A DNA stretch of 43,580 bases from a virus, in IMG/VR virus record IMGVR_UViG_3300032676_000587, positions 1 to 43,580 of that record. One strand, written 5' to 3'. A program made the position numbers and the translations under genes. Positions 36,178-43,580 of the stretch are shown here, one piece after another. The notes under the pieces were generated by a model. It saw nothing but the letters and a program-made list of their open reading frames with translations. It made no database searches and had not been told where the DNA came from. The first letter of the stretch is position 1; each line of letters opens with the position of its first letter.

Positions 36178-37736
36178 TATGGTGTTCCGTAAGCAGTTAC
36201 GTTAGCCAATGCTACAAAGTTACCAGATGAGTCCATGGAAGCGATTGCTGTAGAACCATAATAGAAATACAGTTTGCTACCAACTTGTTTAATAGAGAAG
36301 TTAGTTGTATTAAAGCTAGTTGCTTGCGCAGTACCATTAACTAATAAATTACCTGTTCCAGGATCCGTTGTGGTACCAACAGATAGTCCACCAAAAGGAG
36401 TCACACGTACACGCTCAACGGTACCAATCTTAAACAGAATTGGCCAGCTACCTTCAGTCTCTAAAGCTAAATTCGAGCTTGAACCGTTTTGTGTCCAGTA
36501 CATTTGGGCTTCTGCTGTACCGTTGTTGTAAAGCCCAAGTGCGGTAAATATGCTACCACTAGATGCGTCTAGCAACAATGTATTGCCGTTGCCGCCTTTA
36601 ACATATAAAGTGCCTGGTAAGGTGCCAGAAGTATAGCCAGTATTAACACCGAAGTTACCACTAGTATCTTTGTACAATTGACCCGAACCAATTGTAATTA
36701 CACCAGTACCACCAGTTAGTGTTGTGCTGTACTGAATGCTTGTTGCGTTTACAGTACCGCCAGACTGATTTGTTGCAGTAGTAGCGGTTCCACTAATACC
36801 AATAGGCCAAGTACCGGTTGCATTTGAACCTGAAATGGAGGCTGCGCCAATAGTATTGTAGGAAATTGTTTGAGCTGAACTACCGTTAAATACAACGGGG
36901 GACGTACCGCCGGTACCACTTGAGTTAAACGTTATGGAGTTAGCTGTAGAAGCTGCTGGAAGGCCGGAATATCCTGAGAAGCCACTGTAACCAGAAATAC
37001 CAGAACCGCTGTATCCTGAAATACCAGAGAATCCGGAAGCCCCTGCAGTACCACTGTATCCAGATGCGCCTTGTGCGCCGCTGTATCCAGAGTATCCGCT
37101 AGCTGCTGCGGCACCAGGTTGACCTGAGTAACCAGAGAATCCAGAAATACCAGAGCCACTAAATCCACTGTAGCCACTGTAGCCGCTGTAACCTGAAATG
37201 CCGTTAACTCCGCTGTAGCCGCTATAACCGCTGGTTCCTGAATTACCTGTAGGTCCCGTTGCGCCATTAAAGCCACTAAAGCCAGAGTATCCTGAAAAGC
37301 CAGAACCGCTATAGCCGCTAGCACCTGAAGCTCCATTGGCGCCGGTTGCACCTGAGTATCCAGAGTAGCCGCTGTAGCCAGAAACACCAGAACCGCTGTA
37401 GCCAGAAATACCAGAACCACTGTAGCCAGAGAACCCACTAAAACCACTGTATCCTGAAGCACCGTTTGATCCAGTGCCACCACTGTAGCCACTGTAACCA
37501 CTGTAGCCGCTTGTCCCCATACCAGTTGCGCCACTGTAGCCACTGTAGCCGCTCACACCCGAAATACCAGACCCACCAACAAACGAATTTACAGTACCAG
37601 AAGTACTGAGGTAGTACAGCTTACCGTCTGGAATATTTAACGCAAGCTCACCACTAACCAATTGGGCTGTGGTTGGTGCATTACCAGGGGTAGTACTGTG
37701 GTATATTGAAATCGGTGTGTAGCCTGATTGGGCCAT
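36177..37736 (-). CDS. Collagen-like GYSG-repeat tail fibre
   Basis: 519 residues. N-terminal about 55 residues (TTPGNAPTTAQLVSGELALN) form an attachment domain known from phage fibres. Residues about 57-265 are collagen-like Gly-X-Y triplets, mostly GYS and GFS/GIS, broken by GATGANGAS stretches. The C-terminal about 250 residues are a beta-rich head ending in GSKLYFYYGSTAIASMDSSG. Tyr/Ser in the X and Y places instead of proline is unusual; surface hydroxyls could carry sugars. Next to three sugar-transfer genes. Confidence 0.8.
   Translation of the reverse strand: MAQSGYTPISIYHSTTPGNAPTTAQLVSGELALNIPDGKLYYLSTSGTVNSFVGGSGISGVSGYSGYSGATGMGTSGYSGYSGYSGGTGSNGASGYSGFSGFSGYSGSGISGYSGSGVSGYSGYSGYSGATGANGASGASGYSGSGFSGYSGFSGFNGATGPTGNSGTSGYSGYSGVNGISGYSGYSGYSGFSGSGISGFSGYSGQPGAAAASGYSGYSGAQGASGYSGTAGASGFSGISGYSGSGISGYSGFSGYSGLPAASTANSITFNSSGTGGTSPVVFNGSSAQTISYNTIGAASISGSNATGTWPIGISGTATTATNQSGGTVNATSIQYSTTLTGGTGVITIGSGQLYKDTSGNFGVNTGYTSGTLPGTLYVKGGNGNTLLLDASSGSIFTALGLYNNGTAEAQMYWTQNGSSSNLALETEGSWPILFKIGTVERVRVTPFGGLSVGTTTDPGTGNLLVNGTAQATSFNTTNFSIKQVGSKLYFYYGSTAIASMDSSGNFVALANVTAYGTP
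36947..37572 (-). repeat. GYSG-type collagen-like coding repeats (fibre 2)
   Basis: Irregular 9-bp-based repeats (CCACTGTAGCCGCTGTAGC and kin on the + strand) encode Gly-Tyr-Ser, Gly-Phe-Ser and Gly-Ile-Ser triplets. Related in wording to the longer array at the right end of the window but more varied, so older or less homogenised. Confidence 0.9.
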
Positions 37737-37739
37737 GGT

Positions 37740-38180
37740 TTATTCCTTTAGATGCTCTAATATTTCTTGTGGTTTTACAAAGCGATCGTTTTGGTGCTCG
37801 GTGGCTTCCCACCATACAAATTGATTTTCTATTAAATGTGATCGGTCTTTTAGTAGATTAATGTTTTCAGGGTGCCCAAATATTAGTGGATCCGATGGAC
37901 CCCACAGTACAATTCCTGGCTTGCCTTCATCCCAAGCTAGGTGTTGAAAAAAGCTATCAACCCCAATCCAGGTTTTACACTGTCTTAATAATTCTCGCAA
38001 AGATGTAATCGGTAAGTTAGTCCTAAAGTCTGGCACTAGTTGTTTTTCACCTTTTACACCAACTTGCACAACGTGCATAGTTTTTTGCAATTCTTGTACA
38101 AGTTCTTCCCAATGTGGATAGTTTTTTGGGTTTTCTTTACCTGTTCTTAACTTTTGTGCGTACGGAGCTATGATTATCAT
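37740..38180 (-). CDS. C-terminal half of a GT9 (heptosyltransferase-like) glycosyltransferase
   Basis: 146 residues. Begins MIIIAPYAQKLRTGKENPKN and contains SLRELLRQCKTWIGVDSFFQ, HLAW and GIVLWGPSDPLIFGH, the nucleotide-sugar half of the GT-B fold in GT9 enzymes. It lacks the N-terminal half; that half appears to be fused to the end of the gene before (38177-39154). The two genes meet in an ATGA overlap, so both pieces are made in step. Likely adds a sugar to phage or host surface glycans. Confidence 0.7.
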   Translation of the reverse strand: MIIIAPYAQKLRTGKENPKNYPHWEELVQELQKTMHVVQVGVKGEKQLVPDFRTNLPITSLRELLRQCKTWIGVDSFFQHLAWDEGKPGIVLWGPSDPLIFGHPENINLLKDRSHLIENQFVWWEATEHQNDRFVKPQEILEHLKE

Positions 38181-39154
38181 AAATACATCTTCCTATACGC
38201 ATTTTCTAAACTATCTTTCCATTTCCATTGGTCCATCTTTTTGTAGATGTTCCACTGGTCAATGTCCCCAAACAGTTGTATAGCTTCTGCTATAGGTTTT
38301 CCGGGAATAACTTCAGGGTAACAGCTAAAAACTTCAGCGCGAGGTATTGAAGGAAGTATGTGGCTGAATACAATATGGTCGCCAAGACCACAATTAAGAA
38401 CCACAACGGTGCGATCACGAAATCTAATAATATTTCTAAAAATTTGTTCGTCATGCTTATACATCTCCTCGCTTGTTTCGCTACGAATCCCACCTTGAGG
38501 ATTCTTCATGTGCCAAGTTACTGCGTTCGGTACTGCTAAAATGCTGTATCCTTTTTGTTGCAGCTGATAGGTAAACAGCGTCTCTTCTCGATGCGCTACT
38601 CGTGAAAGGCCCAGATTATAATCAGCGATCCCAGCACGATATAAGAAAGAACAGTGTAGATGCTCAACTTCTTTATGCCTTTCAATCTTGCCCCATTGGA
38701 TATTGGGTTCGTTATCAATGTTGTCAATTAACCCGGTTACTTTACTAGTGTCTGGCATGTACGGTGGCGTTAATATCGAACCACCTACTGCACCCACGTT
38801 ATAAACAGTACCTGTTGCCCAATCATACAATTCAGCTAATACATTGGGTTCTGGAATAGCGTCATCGTCGACGCGCCACACCCATTCGTATCCTGACAAG
38901 TTTGCTGTTTGGTGTATGTGGTGCTGACCTTTTTTACCAGCAAAATTCCATTCCCACTTAACACCTTTTGCGTCTAACATCTGAAAAAAGTATGAATATA
39001 TCATCTCTTTTCGCATGTCTTGTGGTTCGTCATTATCGTCAAAGATTACCAATGCGTCAGGTAATTTTGTTTGGTTGATAATAGCGTTTAATACTAGTGG
39101 CAGTGTTGTGAAGTACCGCCCCCGTGTTGCTATAGAGCACAGTACTTTACTCAT
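38177..39154 (-). CDS. GT2 glycosyltransferase fused to the N-terminal half of a GT9 domain
   Basis: 325 residues. Residues 1 to about 240 are a GT-A family 2 transferase: SIATRGRYFTTLPLVLNAII, WVWRVDDDAIPEPNVLAELY (acidic metal-binding residues), and HREETLFTYQL. From about residue 248, TVVVLNCGLGDHIVFSHILP then PRAEVFSCYPEVIPG reads like the acceptor half of a GT9 enzyme, whose other half is the next gene. Overlaps the gene before by 8 bases. Substrate unknown. Confidence 0.75.
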   Translation of the reverse strand: MSKVLCSIATRGRYFTTLPLVLNAIINQTKLPDALVIFDDNDEPQDMRKEMIYSYFFQMLDAKGVKWEWNFAGKKGQHHIHQTANLSGYEWVWRVDDDAIPEPNVLAELYDWATGTVYNVGAVGGSILTPPYMPDTSKVTGLIDNIDNEPNIQWGKIERHKEVEHLHCSFLYRAGIADYNLGLSRVAHREETLFTYQLQQKGYSILAVPNAVTWHMKNPQGGIRSETSEEMYKHDEQIFRNIIRFRDRTVVVLNCGLGDHIVFSHILPSIPRAEVFSCYPEVIPGKPIAEAIQLFGDIDQWNIYKKMDQWKWKDSLENAYRKMYL

Positions 39155-40373
39155 TGTCCCACCTGCAAATCATTAAATTGCTAAGGTTGCTTTCTGACAC
39201 TGGCTCCATTACATCTGATATGTTGCCTGCGTGGTTGATGTACGCAAACTTAAAGCCAGGAAAGTCTTTTTCAGTTAAACCGTGCAGCTTATGATGCTCA
39301 CCCCAAAAGCCTTTTGGCTCATTATGAGGTACCGTGATTAAAAGACGTTTGCAGTGGCTTTTTAGCCTATCTACGACCTCCAAACCATTGTCTATATGCT
39401 CCACTACCTCAAACGCAATTATGGTGTCATAATCGCCTAAAATAAACTGGTTAATGTCCCCGCTAACAAATAGGTTATTAGGTCCGTCCCAGTTTTGCTC
39501 TTTGGCAACATCAACAATAATTGGGTCATAGTCTAACCCAAGGTAGTTAATGTAGTTATTAAAAAACTGCCTACCATAGCCAGTCGAGCAACCAATTTCA
39601 AATACGCTATTGCCTGTAATATTTTGTGCTGCCCATTCGTATCTTTGCGTTTCTCTTGGAAACACTGGATCGCCTTTTAGGAACACAGCGCGCTCGTAGT
39701 TATTTGACAAGCGCCATCTATACCACTCAGGATTGTATTTCTTTGCTAACTTGAGCTCATTTAGCAAAAAGATATTATCCCAATTTTGTACTAGCTCTGT
39801 GTCGTGTACTGTACCCTCAGCCTTGTGGTAGATTGGGAACGTTCCATCGTCCCAGTTGGCTGCAATTTTGAAGCCTAACTTTTCAGCCTTGTAGCAAAAC
39901 TCAATGTCCTCACAGCCGCCAACACCATAAGATTCGTTCAGTAAACCAACCTCATCAAACACTTTGCGGTCAATCATTACACAGAAAAATACAACAAAAC
40001 GGCTCTGTGTAATTTGAGAAAACTGTGTCCAAACTGCTGCGATGTCTGTATTAGCGTCTAGCTTTTCCAGCCAGTTGGGTCCTAATATTACGGTGTCGTT
40101 GTTTAGCAGTACAATTTTACGGGCTCTCGCCTTTTTAATTCCTGCGTTTGTAGCCTTAGCAAACCCAAGTGGAGTATCACTCCAACACATTCTAAAGTGC
40201 GGTACTGCTGTTGTTAAGTAGCGTAAATACGCTTCTGTATTGTCTGTACACCCGTTGGCCGATATAATCAGCTCTACGTCGTCCATGTTAGTGTATTTAA
40301 TTATTGAATCAATACACGGCTTTAAGTACTTCTCGCAGTTATTGTAAGTTGGTATTACAATGCTATATTTCAT
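39147..40373 (-). CDS. Bifunctional GT2 glycosyltransferase / SAM methyltransferase
   Basis: 408 residues. Residues 1 to about 225: GT2 fold with IVIPTYNNCEKYLKPCIDSI, PLGFAKATNAGIKKARARKI, LLNNDTVI and GGCEDIEFCYKAEKLG. Residues about 255-400: class I methyltransferase with VFEIGCSTGYG (SAM loop), YDTIIAFEVVEHIDNG and LLITVPHNEPKGFWGEHHK. Adds a sugar and probably caps it with a methyl group. First gene of a three-gene operon behind its own promoter, placed between two fibre genes. Domain calls are strong. Confidence 0.88.
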   Translation of the reverse strand: MKYSIVIPTYNNCEKYLKPCIDSIIKYTNMDDVELIISANGCTDNTEAYLRYLTTAVPHFRMCWSDTPLGFAKATNAGIKKARARKIVLLNNDTVILGPNWLEKLDANTDIAAVWTQFSQITQSRFVVFFCVMIDRKVFDEVGLLNESYGVGGCEDIEFCYKAEKLGFKIAANWDDGTFPIYHKAEGTVHDTELVQNWDNIFLLNELKLAKKYNPEWYRWRLSNNYERAVFLKGDPVFPRETQRYEWAAQNITGNSVFEIGCSTGYGRQFFNNYINYLGLDYDPIIVDVAKEQNWDGPNNLFVSGDINQFILGDYDTIIAFEVVEHIDNGLEVVDRLKSHCKRLLITVPHNEPKGFWGEHHKLHGLTEKDFPGFKFAYINHAGNISDVMEPVSESNLSNLMICRWDNE

Positions 40374-40386
40374 GTATTCCTGTCAA

Positions 40387-40398
40387 GTTCGTACGAAC
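40387..40398 (-). promoter_or_regulatory. Perfect 12-bp palindrome in the glycan operon leader
   Basis: GTTCGTACGAAC lies between the promoter and the ATG of the first glycosyltransferase gene. In DNA it could be an operator; in RNA a hairpin 14 bases before the start codon. Single occurrence noticed. Confidence 0.3.
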
Positions 40399-40413
40399 CT
40401 ATATTATATCGTC

Positions 40414-40431
40414 CTACTACCACTAATACGC
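40414..40431 (-). promoter_or_regulatory. GCGTATTAGT promoter, copy 10
   Basis: On the - strand: TTTGCGTATTAGT, GGTAG, TA, then GG at 40414. It lies 11 bases after the stop of the glycine-rich fibre gene, with T-runs between that could end the upstream transcript. Drives the glycosyltransferase operon and perhaps the fibre and lysis genes beyond it. Confidence 0.6.
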
Positions 40432-40441
40432 AAAAAGGCTT

Positions 40442-42433
40442 TTAAGCGCCGTTAAAAAAGGCAAAGAAGTTGAAATTAGTAATTGCCCCAACAAGTTTAT
40501 AAACAATAATAATACCGCCTTGTGCGCCAGCACCACCCCTACCCGTTGCATCGGAAAGCGGTAAACCTCCGCCACCGCCACCGCCGCCAAAGTAAGATGT
40601 ATTTGATGCGGGGACTGTGTTACCTGATGTTCCACCTTCACCACCACCACCACCCATACCAACAACATCAGTTCCGACGCCGCCTATGCCGCCGGTTGAG
40701 ATTGAATTTCCAAGACCACCAGAACCGCCGCCGCCACTAAATCCAGGGTTACCTTTTCCTGCAGAAGTTACGGCTGCGCCGCCGCCGGAACCCGCGTTGT
40801 TATTACCCCCAGCACCCGAAGAAGTGGCTACGATAGCATTTCCACCAGCAGATCCTCCTCCATTACCACCACCACCGCCACCGCCATAACTAGCCGAACC
40901 TGTACTAAATGAACCATTACCGCCAGTTCCTCCAACCCCTAATGGGCCACCAGCACCACCACCACCGCCACCGCCAACTCCGTTTCCTGCAACAGTGATT
41001 AGTGCGCCGGAACCGCCAGAACCGCCATTATAAGTGGAGCCTGCTCCACCACTTCCGCCAGTTGAAGATGTTGTGGTTGAAACCCCGCCACCCCCGCCTC
41101 CAGCAGAATAAGCGCCTGAGTTAAAGGTAGTAGAGCCACCAGCACCACCATTTGAACCAACAAATGCGGCAGTGCCACCTGCGCCTACAGCATAAGAAAC
41201 ACTGCCAGATAAGGTTAAATTGGTTGCTTTTGTATACCCACCACCACCACCGCCAGCTCCGCCAGCTCCGTTGGGAGCAGAATAGTAAGAACCTGCGCCG
41301 CCGCCGCCGCCACCAAAAAGGTGAATAGCATTGTTAGAGTTATTCCAGTTTGCAGGAACCGTCCAAGAGGTTCCGCCAGTTAATACATAAACATATTGGT
41401 TTGCCGTAGGTGTAGTAGCTGCAACACCAAGCACATTTGAATTTAATTGGGTATGAGTTCCAGCGTAAAAAGTAACTGGAGCAAGGTTAGAGGTTATATC
41501 CTGAACAATTAGATAATCAACTCCTGATGTTTGATTGGTAATTGTTAATGTCGCAGATGCTCCTGAAGAATTACTAACAACTGTTACTGGATTACCAGAA
41601 GAACCACTGACAGACCAAGTTCCAATAGTTGTTGTAGTAGCAGATGGAAAAATAATAGTGTTTGCTACTGTTTTTTGACTATTTAATGTAGAAAATGTAT
41701 TTGAACCTGAAATAGTAAGGTTGGAAATTCCAGTAGCACCACCTATGGTTAATGTTCCATAAGTTAACCCACCACCAGCAAATGTCCTAGTTGCTGTTGA
41801 TGTGCTAGATAAAACAATAGTAGAAGAGGCACCGCTAAATGTAAGACCTGTGGTTGTAGCAAATGACCACATTGTTCCTGAGTTACTTAATGTAATTGTA
41901 GAAGTGCCAAGTGTTAAAGTTGCTGTTCCTGTTGCGCTATAAACAAAACTGGCGCAAGAAATATTGTAATTTCCAGTATTTAAACTACCATTGGTTAAGG
42001 TTATTGCTCCTGTTGTTGTTAAAGCACTTCCTAAAGTCCAACCACCTCCAACACCATTAAAAATAACTATTGCCAAAGATTTACCATTTGTAGTAATGGT
42101 TTTTCCTGTTGTAGTAGCCGCAAAAGTAACTGTGGCATTACTGGTAGACGCATTAAATGAACCGCCTGATGGAAAAGTTAAATTTCCATATACAGAATAT
42201 GTTGATGCTGTTGTTCCTAAATTAATAGCTTGAGAAGCAGTAACAGTTAAGTTATTACAAACTGCTCCTGTGCAAAAAATTGTTCCTGTTCCTGAGTTTG
42301 TATCAATTACAGCATCATCGGAAGAAGTTGGAGGCCCTACTAATCCACCTACTCCCCCTGAAGTTAATGCCCAGTTAGTATTGCTAGACGTATTCCAGGT
42401 GCCTGTTCCACCAACCCAATAGTAAGTAGCCAT
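40442..42433 (-). CDS. Glycine-rich receptor-binding fibre / adhesin
   Basis: 663 residues. Starts MATYYWVGGTGTWNTSSNTN, a common opening of phage and bacterial surface proteins. Residues about 60-330 are Thr/Ser/Gly-rich repeats like a beta-helix. After SWTVPANWNNSNNAIHLFG comes a 280-residue glycine-rich domain with runs such as GGGGGGAG and GAGGAGGGGGG, ending GGIIIVYKLV. Such domains form polyglycine-helix sandwiches in the S16 gp38 adhesin (known), where exposed loops bind the host. Likely the host-range determinant. Confidence 0.75.
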   Translation of the reverse strand: MATYYWVGGTGTWNTSSNTNWALTSGGVGGLVGPPTSSDDAVIDTNSGTGTIFCTGAVCNNLTVTASQAINLGTTASTYSVYGNLTFPSGGSFNASTSNATVTFAATTTGKTITTNGKSLAIVIFNGVGGGWTLGSALTTTGAITLTNGSLNTGNYNISCASFVYSATGTATLTLGTSTITLSNSGTMWSFATTTGLTFSGASSTIVLSSTSTATRTFAGGGLTYGTLTIGGATGISNLTISGSNTFSTLNSQKTVANTIIFPSATTTTIGTWSVSGSSGNPVTVVSNSSGASATLTITNQTSGVDYLIVQDITSNLAPVTFYAGTHTQLNSNVLGVAATTPTANQYVYVLTGGTSWTVPANWNNSNNAIHLFGGGGGGAGSYYSAPNGAGGAGGGGGGYTKATNLTLSGSVSYAVGAGGTAAFVGSNGGAGGSTTFNSGAYSAGGGGGGVSTTTSSTGGSGGAGSTYNGGSGGSGALITVAGNGVGGGGGGGAGGPLGVGGTGGNGSFSTGSASYGGGGGGGNGGGSAGGNAIVATSSGAGGNNNAGSGGGAAVTSAGKGNPGFSGGGGSGGLGNSISTGGIGGVGTDVVGMGGGGGEGGTSGNTVPASNTSYFGGGGGGGGLPLSDATGRGGAGAQGGIIIVYKLVGAITNFNFFAFFNGA

Positions 42434-42633
42434 TATTGCGCTACCTCAATTGGTGCATTAGGGTCGATAAAATCTGTGCCGTTCCATATCCAGCCTATTT
42501 GTGCGTCATTCCCATCTGCGTCAGGGGTAACGATAAGCTGGCAATCAGGATACGGACATGGGTCAGTTGGTTCAGCAATAATTATGTTAATTACTAAACC
42601 ATCCGAGAGTTGGCAGACAGCGCAAGTAGTCAT
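42433..42633 (-). CDS. Small fibre-associated protein
   Basis: 66 residues with CAVCQLSDG near the start, CPYPDCQLI in the middle and GWIWNGTDFIDPN at the end. Short proteins ending in a W.GT.F.DP motif often sit between phage fibre genes and may act in fibre assembly. Four cysteines in two pairs. TAATG overlap with the next fibre gene. Confidence 0.6.
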   Translation of the reverse strand: MTTCAVCQLSDGLVINIIIAEPTDPCPYPDCQLIVTPDADGNDAQIGWIWNGTDFIDPNAPIEVAQ

Positions 42634-42634
42634 A

Positions 42635-43580
42635 TTAAGCTTGTTGTGCTAAAGCAATTACGTCCCAAGTTGTGGAAGCCGTATTGTAAATACATCCAAC
42701 ATACAATATTTTATTGATTGTTGTTGAAGTTGGCAAGGTTGTTCCCACAATTCTGTAAATTGAGTTCCAAGATAAAGTTTGTGATGTGCCGTTATCCAAA
42801 ATACGGATAATTAGTTTTTGAGCGTCCACTGGGCTGCCACTTGGCGCATTGATAGTAAGGCCAGTAGCCAACGCGGTAACTTCGTACTGGTCTGTTGTTC
42901 CGGCGTTTGGTGTGATGGATGACGCGCTGGTTGTTGAAGTAACCCTAGGTGCAACATAGGTGTTTGCGCCAGAGTAACCAGAATAACCAGAGTAGCCTGA
43001 TATACCAGAACCGCTATAGCCAGAGATACCAGAACCGCTATAGCCCGATATTCCACTATAGCCAGAAATACCAGAACCGCTATAGCCAGAGATACCAGAA
43101 TAGCCCGATATACCAGAACCACTGTAACCAGAAATACCGGAGCCACTATAGCCTGAGATACCACTATAGCCAGAAATACCACTGAATCCACTATAGCCAG
43201 AAATACCACTGAATCCACTATAGCCAGAAATACCACTGAATCCACTATAGCCAGAAATACCACTGAATCCACTGAATCCACTGAATCCACTATAGCCAGA
43301 AATACCAGAACCACTGTAGCCAGAAATACCACTAAATCCACTATATCCAGATACGCCGCTATATCCTGAAATTCCACTATAGCCTGATAATCCTAAACCA
43401 CTATATCCAGAATATCCCGAAATACCCGAACCGCTGTAGCCAGATACACCCGAACCACTATAGCCAGATATACCACTATAGCCAGATATACCACTATAGC
43501 CAGATATACCACTATAGCCAGATATACCACTATAGCCAGATATACCACTATAGCCAGATATACCACTATAGCCAGATATA
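42635..43580 (-). CDS. Collagen-like GYSG-repeat fibre (5' end missing)
   Basis: About 314 residues are visible and the frame stays open to the window edge. A start at 42871 would be an internal TTG: the upstream frame reads GYSGYSGAN then TYVAPRVTSTTS straight into it. Residues up to there are Gly-Tyr-Ser/Gly-Ile-Ser collagen-like triplets; the C-terminal about 110 residues (AGTTDQYEVTALATGLTINA ... NTASTTWDVIALAQQA) form a small beta head seen in phage proteins. Second GYSG fibre of this phage. Confidence 0.78.
   Translation of the reverse strand, partial: ISGYSGISGYSGISGYSGISGYSGISGYSGISGYSGISGYSGSGVSGYSGSGISGYSGYSGLGLSGYSGISGYSGVSGYSGFSGISGYSGSGISGYSGFSGFSGFSGISGYSGFSGISGYSGFSGISGYSGFSGISGYSGISGYSGSGISGYSGSGISGYSGISGYSGSGISGYSGISGYSGSGISGYSGSGISGYSGYSGYSGANTYVAPRVTSTTSASSITPNAGTTDQYEVTALATGLTINAPSGSPVDAQKLIIRILDNGTSQTLSWNSIYRIVGTTLPTSTTINKILYVGCIYNTASTTWDVIALAQQA
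43455..43580 (-). repeat. Seven perfect 18-bp tandem repeats at the window edge
   Basis: CCACTATAGCCAGATATA is repeated seven times without a mismatch and ends exactly at the last base. Each unit encodes SGYSGI. Less perfect copies continue back to about 42966. A perfect array at the edge suggests the assembly stopped because repeats could not be resolved. Confidence 0.95.

Noticed and set aside
40422-40431. Reading the motif on its other strand as a T7 class promoter (TAATACG)
   Set aside because: Only seven bases match T7; the rest (ACTCACTATAGG) is absent, and that direction would point every site away from its genes.
43455-43580. 18-bp units at the right end as CRISPR or terminal repeat
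   Set aside because: They encode SGYSGI in an open frame and continue a collagen-like repeat, with no spacers.
1-43580. Diversity-generating retroelement near the fibre genes
   Set aside because: No reverse transcriptase and no template/variable repeat pair was seen; fibre repeats are simple tandem coding repeats.

Overview
The window is a 43.6 kb piece of a tailed bacteriophage genome, most likely a podovirus-like phage of a Gram-negative aquatic bacterium. The virion module (head-tail connector, adaptor, P22 gp10-like stabilisation protein, several large Ala/Gly/Gln-rich ejection-type proteins) points to a short-tailed phage. The Rz/Rz1-type spanin pair implies a host with an outer membrane. 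The host assignment is inference. No integrase, repressor, tRNA or CRISPR was seen. No large terminase, portal or major capsid gene was found, and both ends of the window cut through genes, so the genome is incomplete here.

Layout. The left arm (1-16.9 kb) is all on + and holds DNA metabolism. It starts with the end of a PD-(D/E)XK exonuclease, then a 380-bp AT-rich non-coding stretch. Next comes an almost unbroken chain of about 25 mostly tiny genes (1.06-7.66 kb), joined by ATGA or TAATG junctions. This chain ends in a zinc-protease-like gene, a VRR-NUC nuclease, an SNF2-type helicase, a small sigma-region-4-like protein and a DUF3310 protein. Further on are an iteron-bearing non-coding stretch (8.05-8.30 kb), a possible small terminase, an endonuclease VII-type nuclease, a DUF2800 Cas4-like nuclease, a DUF2815 ssDNA-binding protein, a GIY-YIG endonuclease, a class II (B12) ribonucleotide reductase, a family A DNA polymerase and a freestanding HNH endonuclease.

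The right arm (16.9-43.6 kb) is all on - and meets the left arm tail to tail at 16.92-16.94 kb. Read in its own direction, from the right edge, it holds a truncated collagen-like GYSG fibre, a glycine-rich fibre, a three-gene glycosyltransferase/methyltransferase operon, a second GYSG fibre, an Asp-box propeller fibre, a lysis cassette (membrane proteins, i-spanin with embedded o-spanin, GH24 endolysin), small basic Gly/Lys-rich proteins, the connector/adaptor/stabilisation proteins and finally the ejection-type proteins.

The feature that ties the window together is a 10-bp block, GCGTATTAGT, present ten times. It always points the same way as the local genes, and nine copies lie in gaps just upstream of a gene or operon. 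A conserved TA sits 5 bp downstream in nine copies. The block plus this TA spans exactly 17 bp, as in single-subunit phage RNA polymerase promoters. At three sites the predicted first transcribed base is the first base of an RNA hairpin or junction. I read these as phage-specific promoters. One copy abuts the sigma-region-4-like gene. Two nuclease genes (9179 and 16555) also have leader RNAs whose hairpins can pair with the Shine-Dalgarno sequence, suggesting RNA control of translation.
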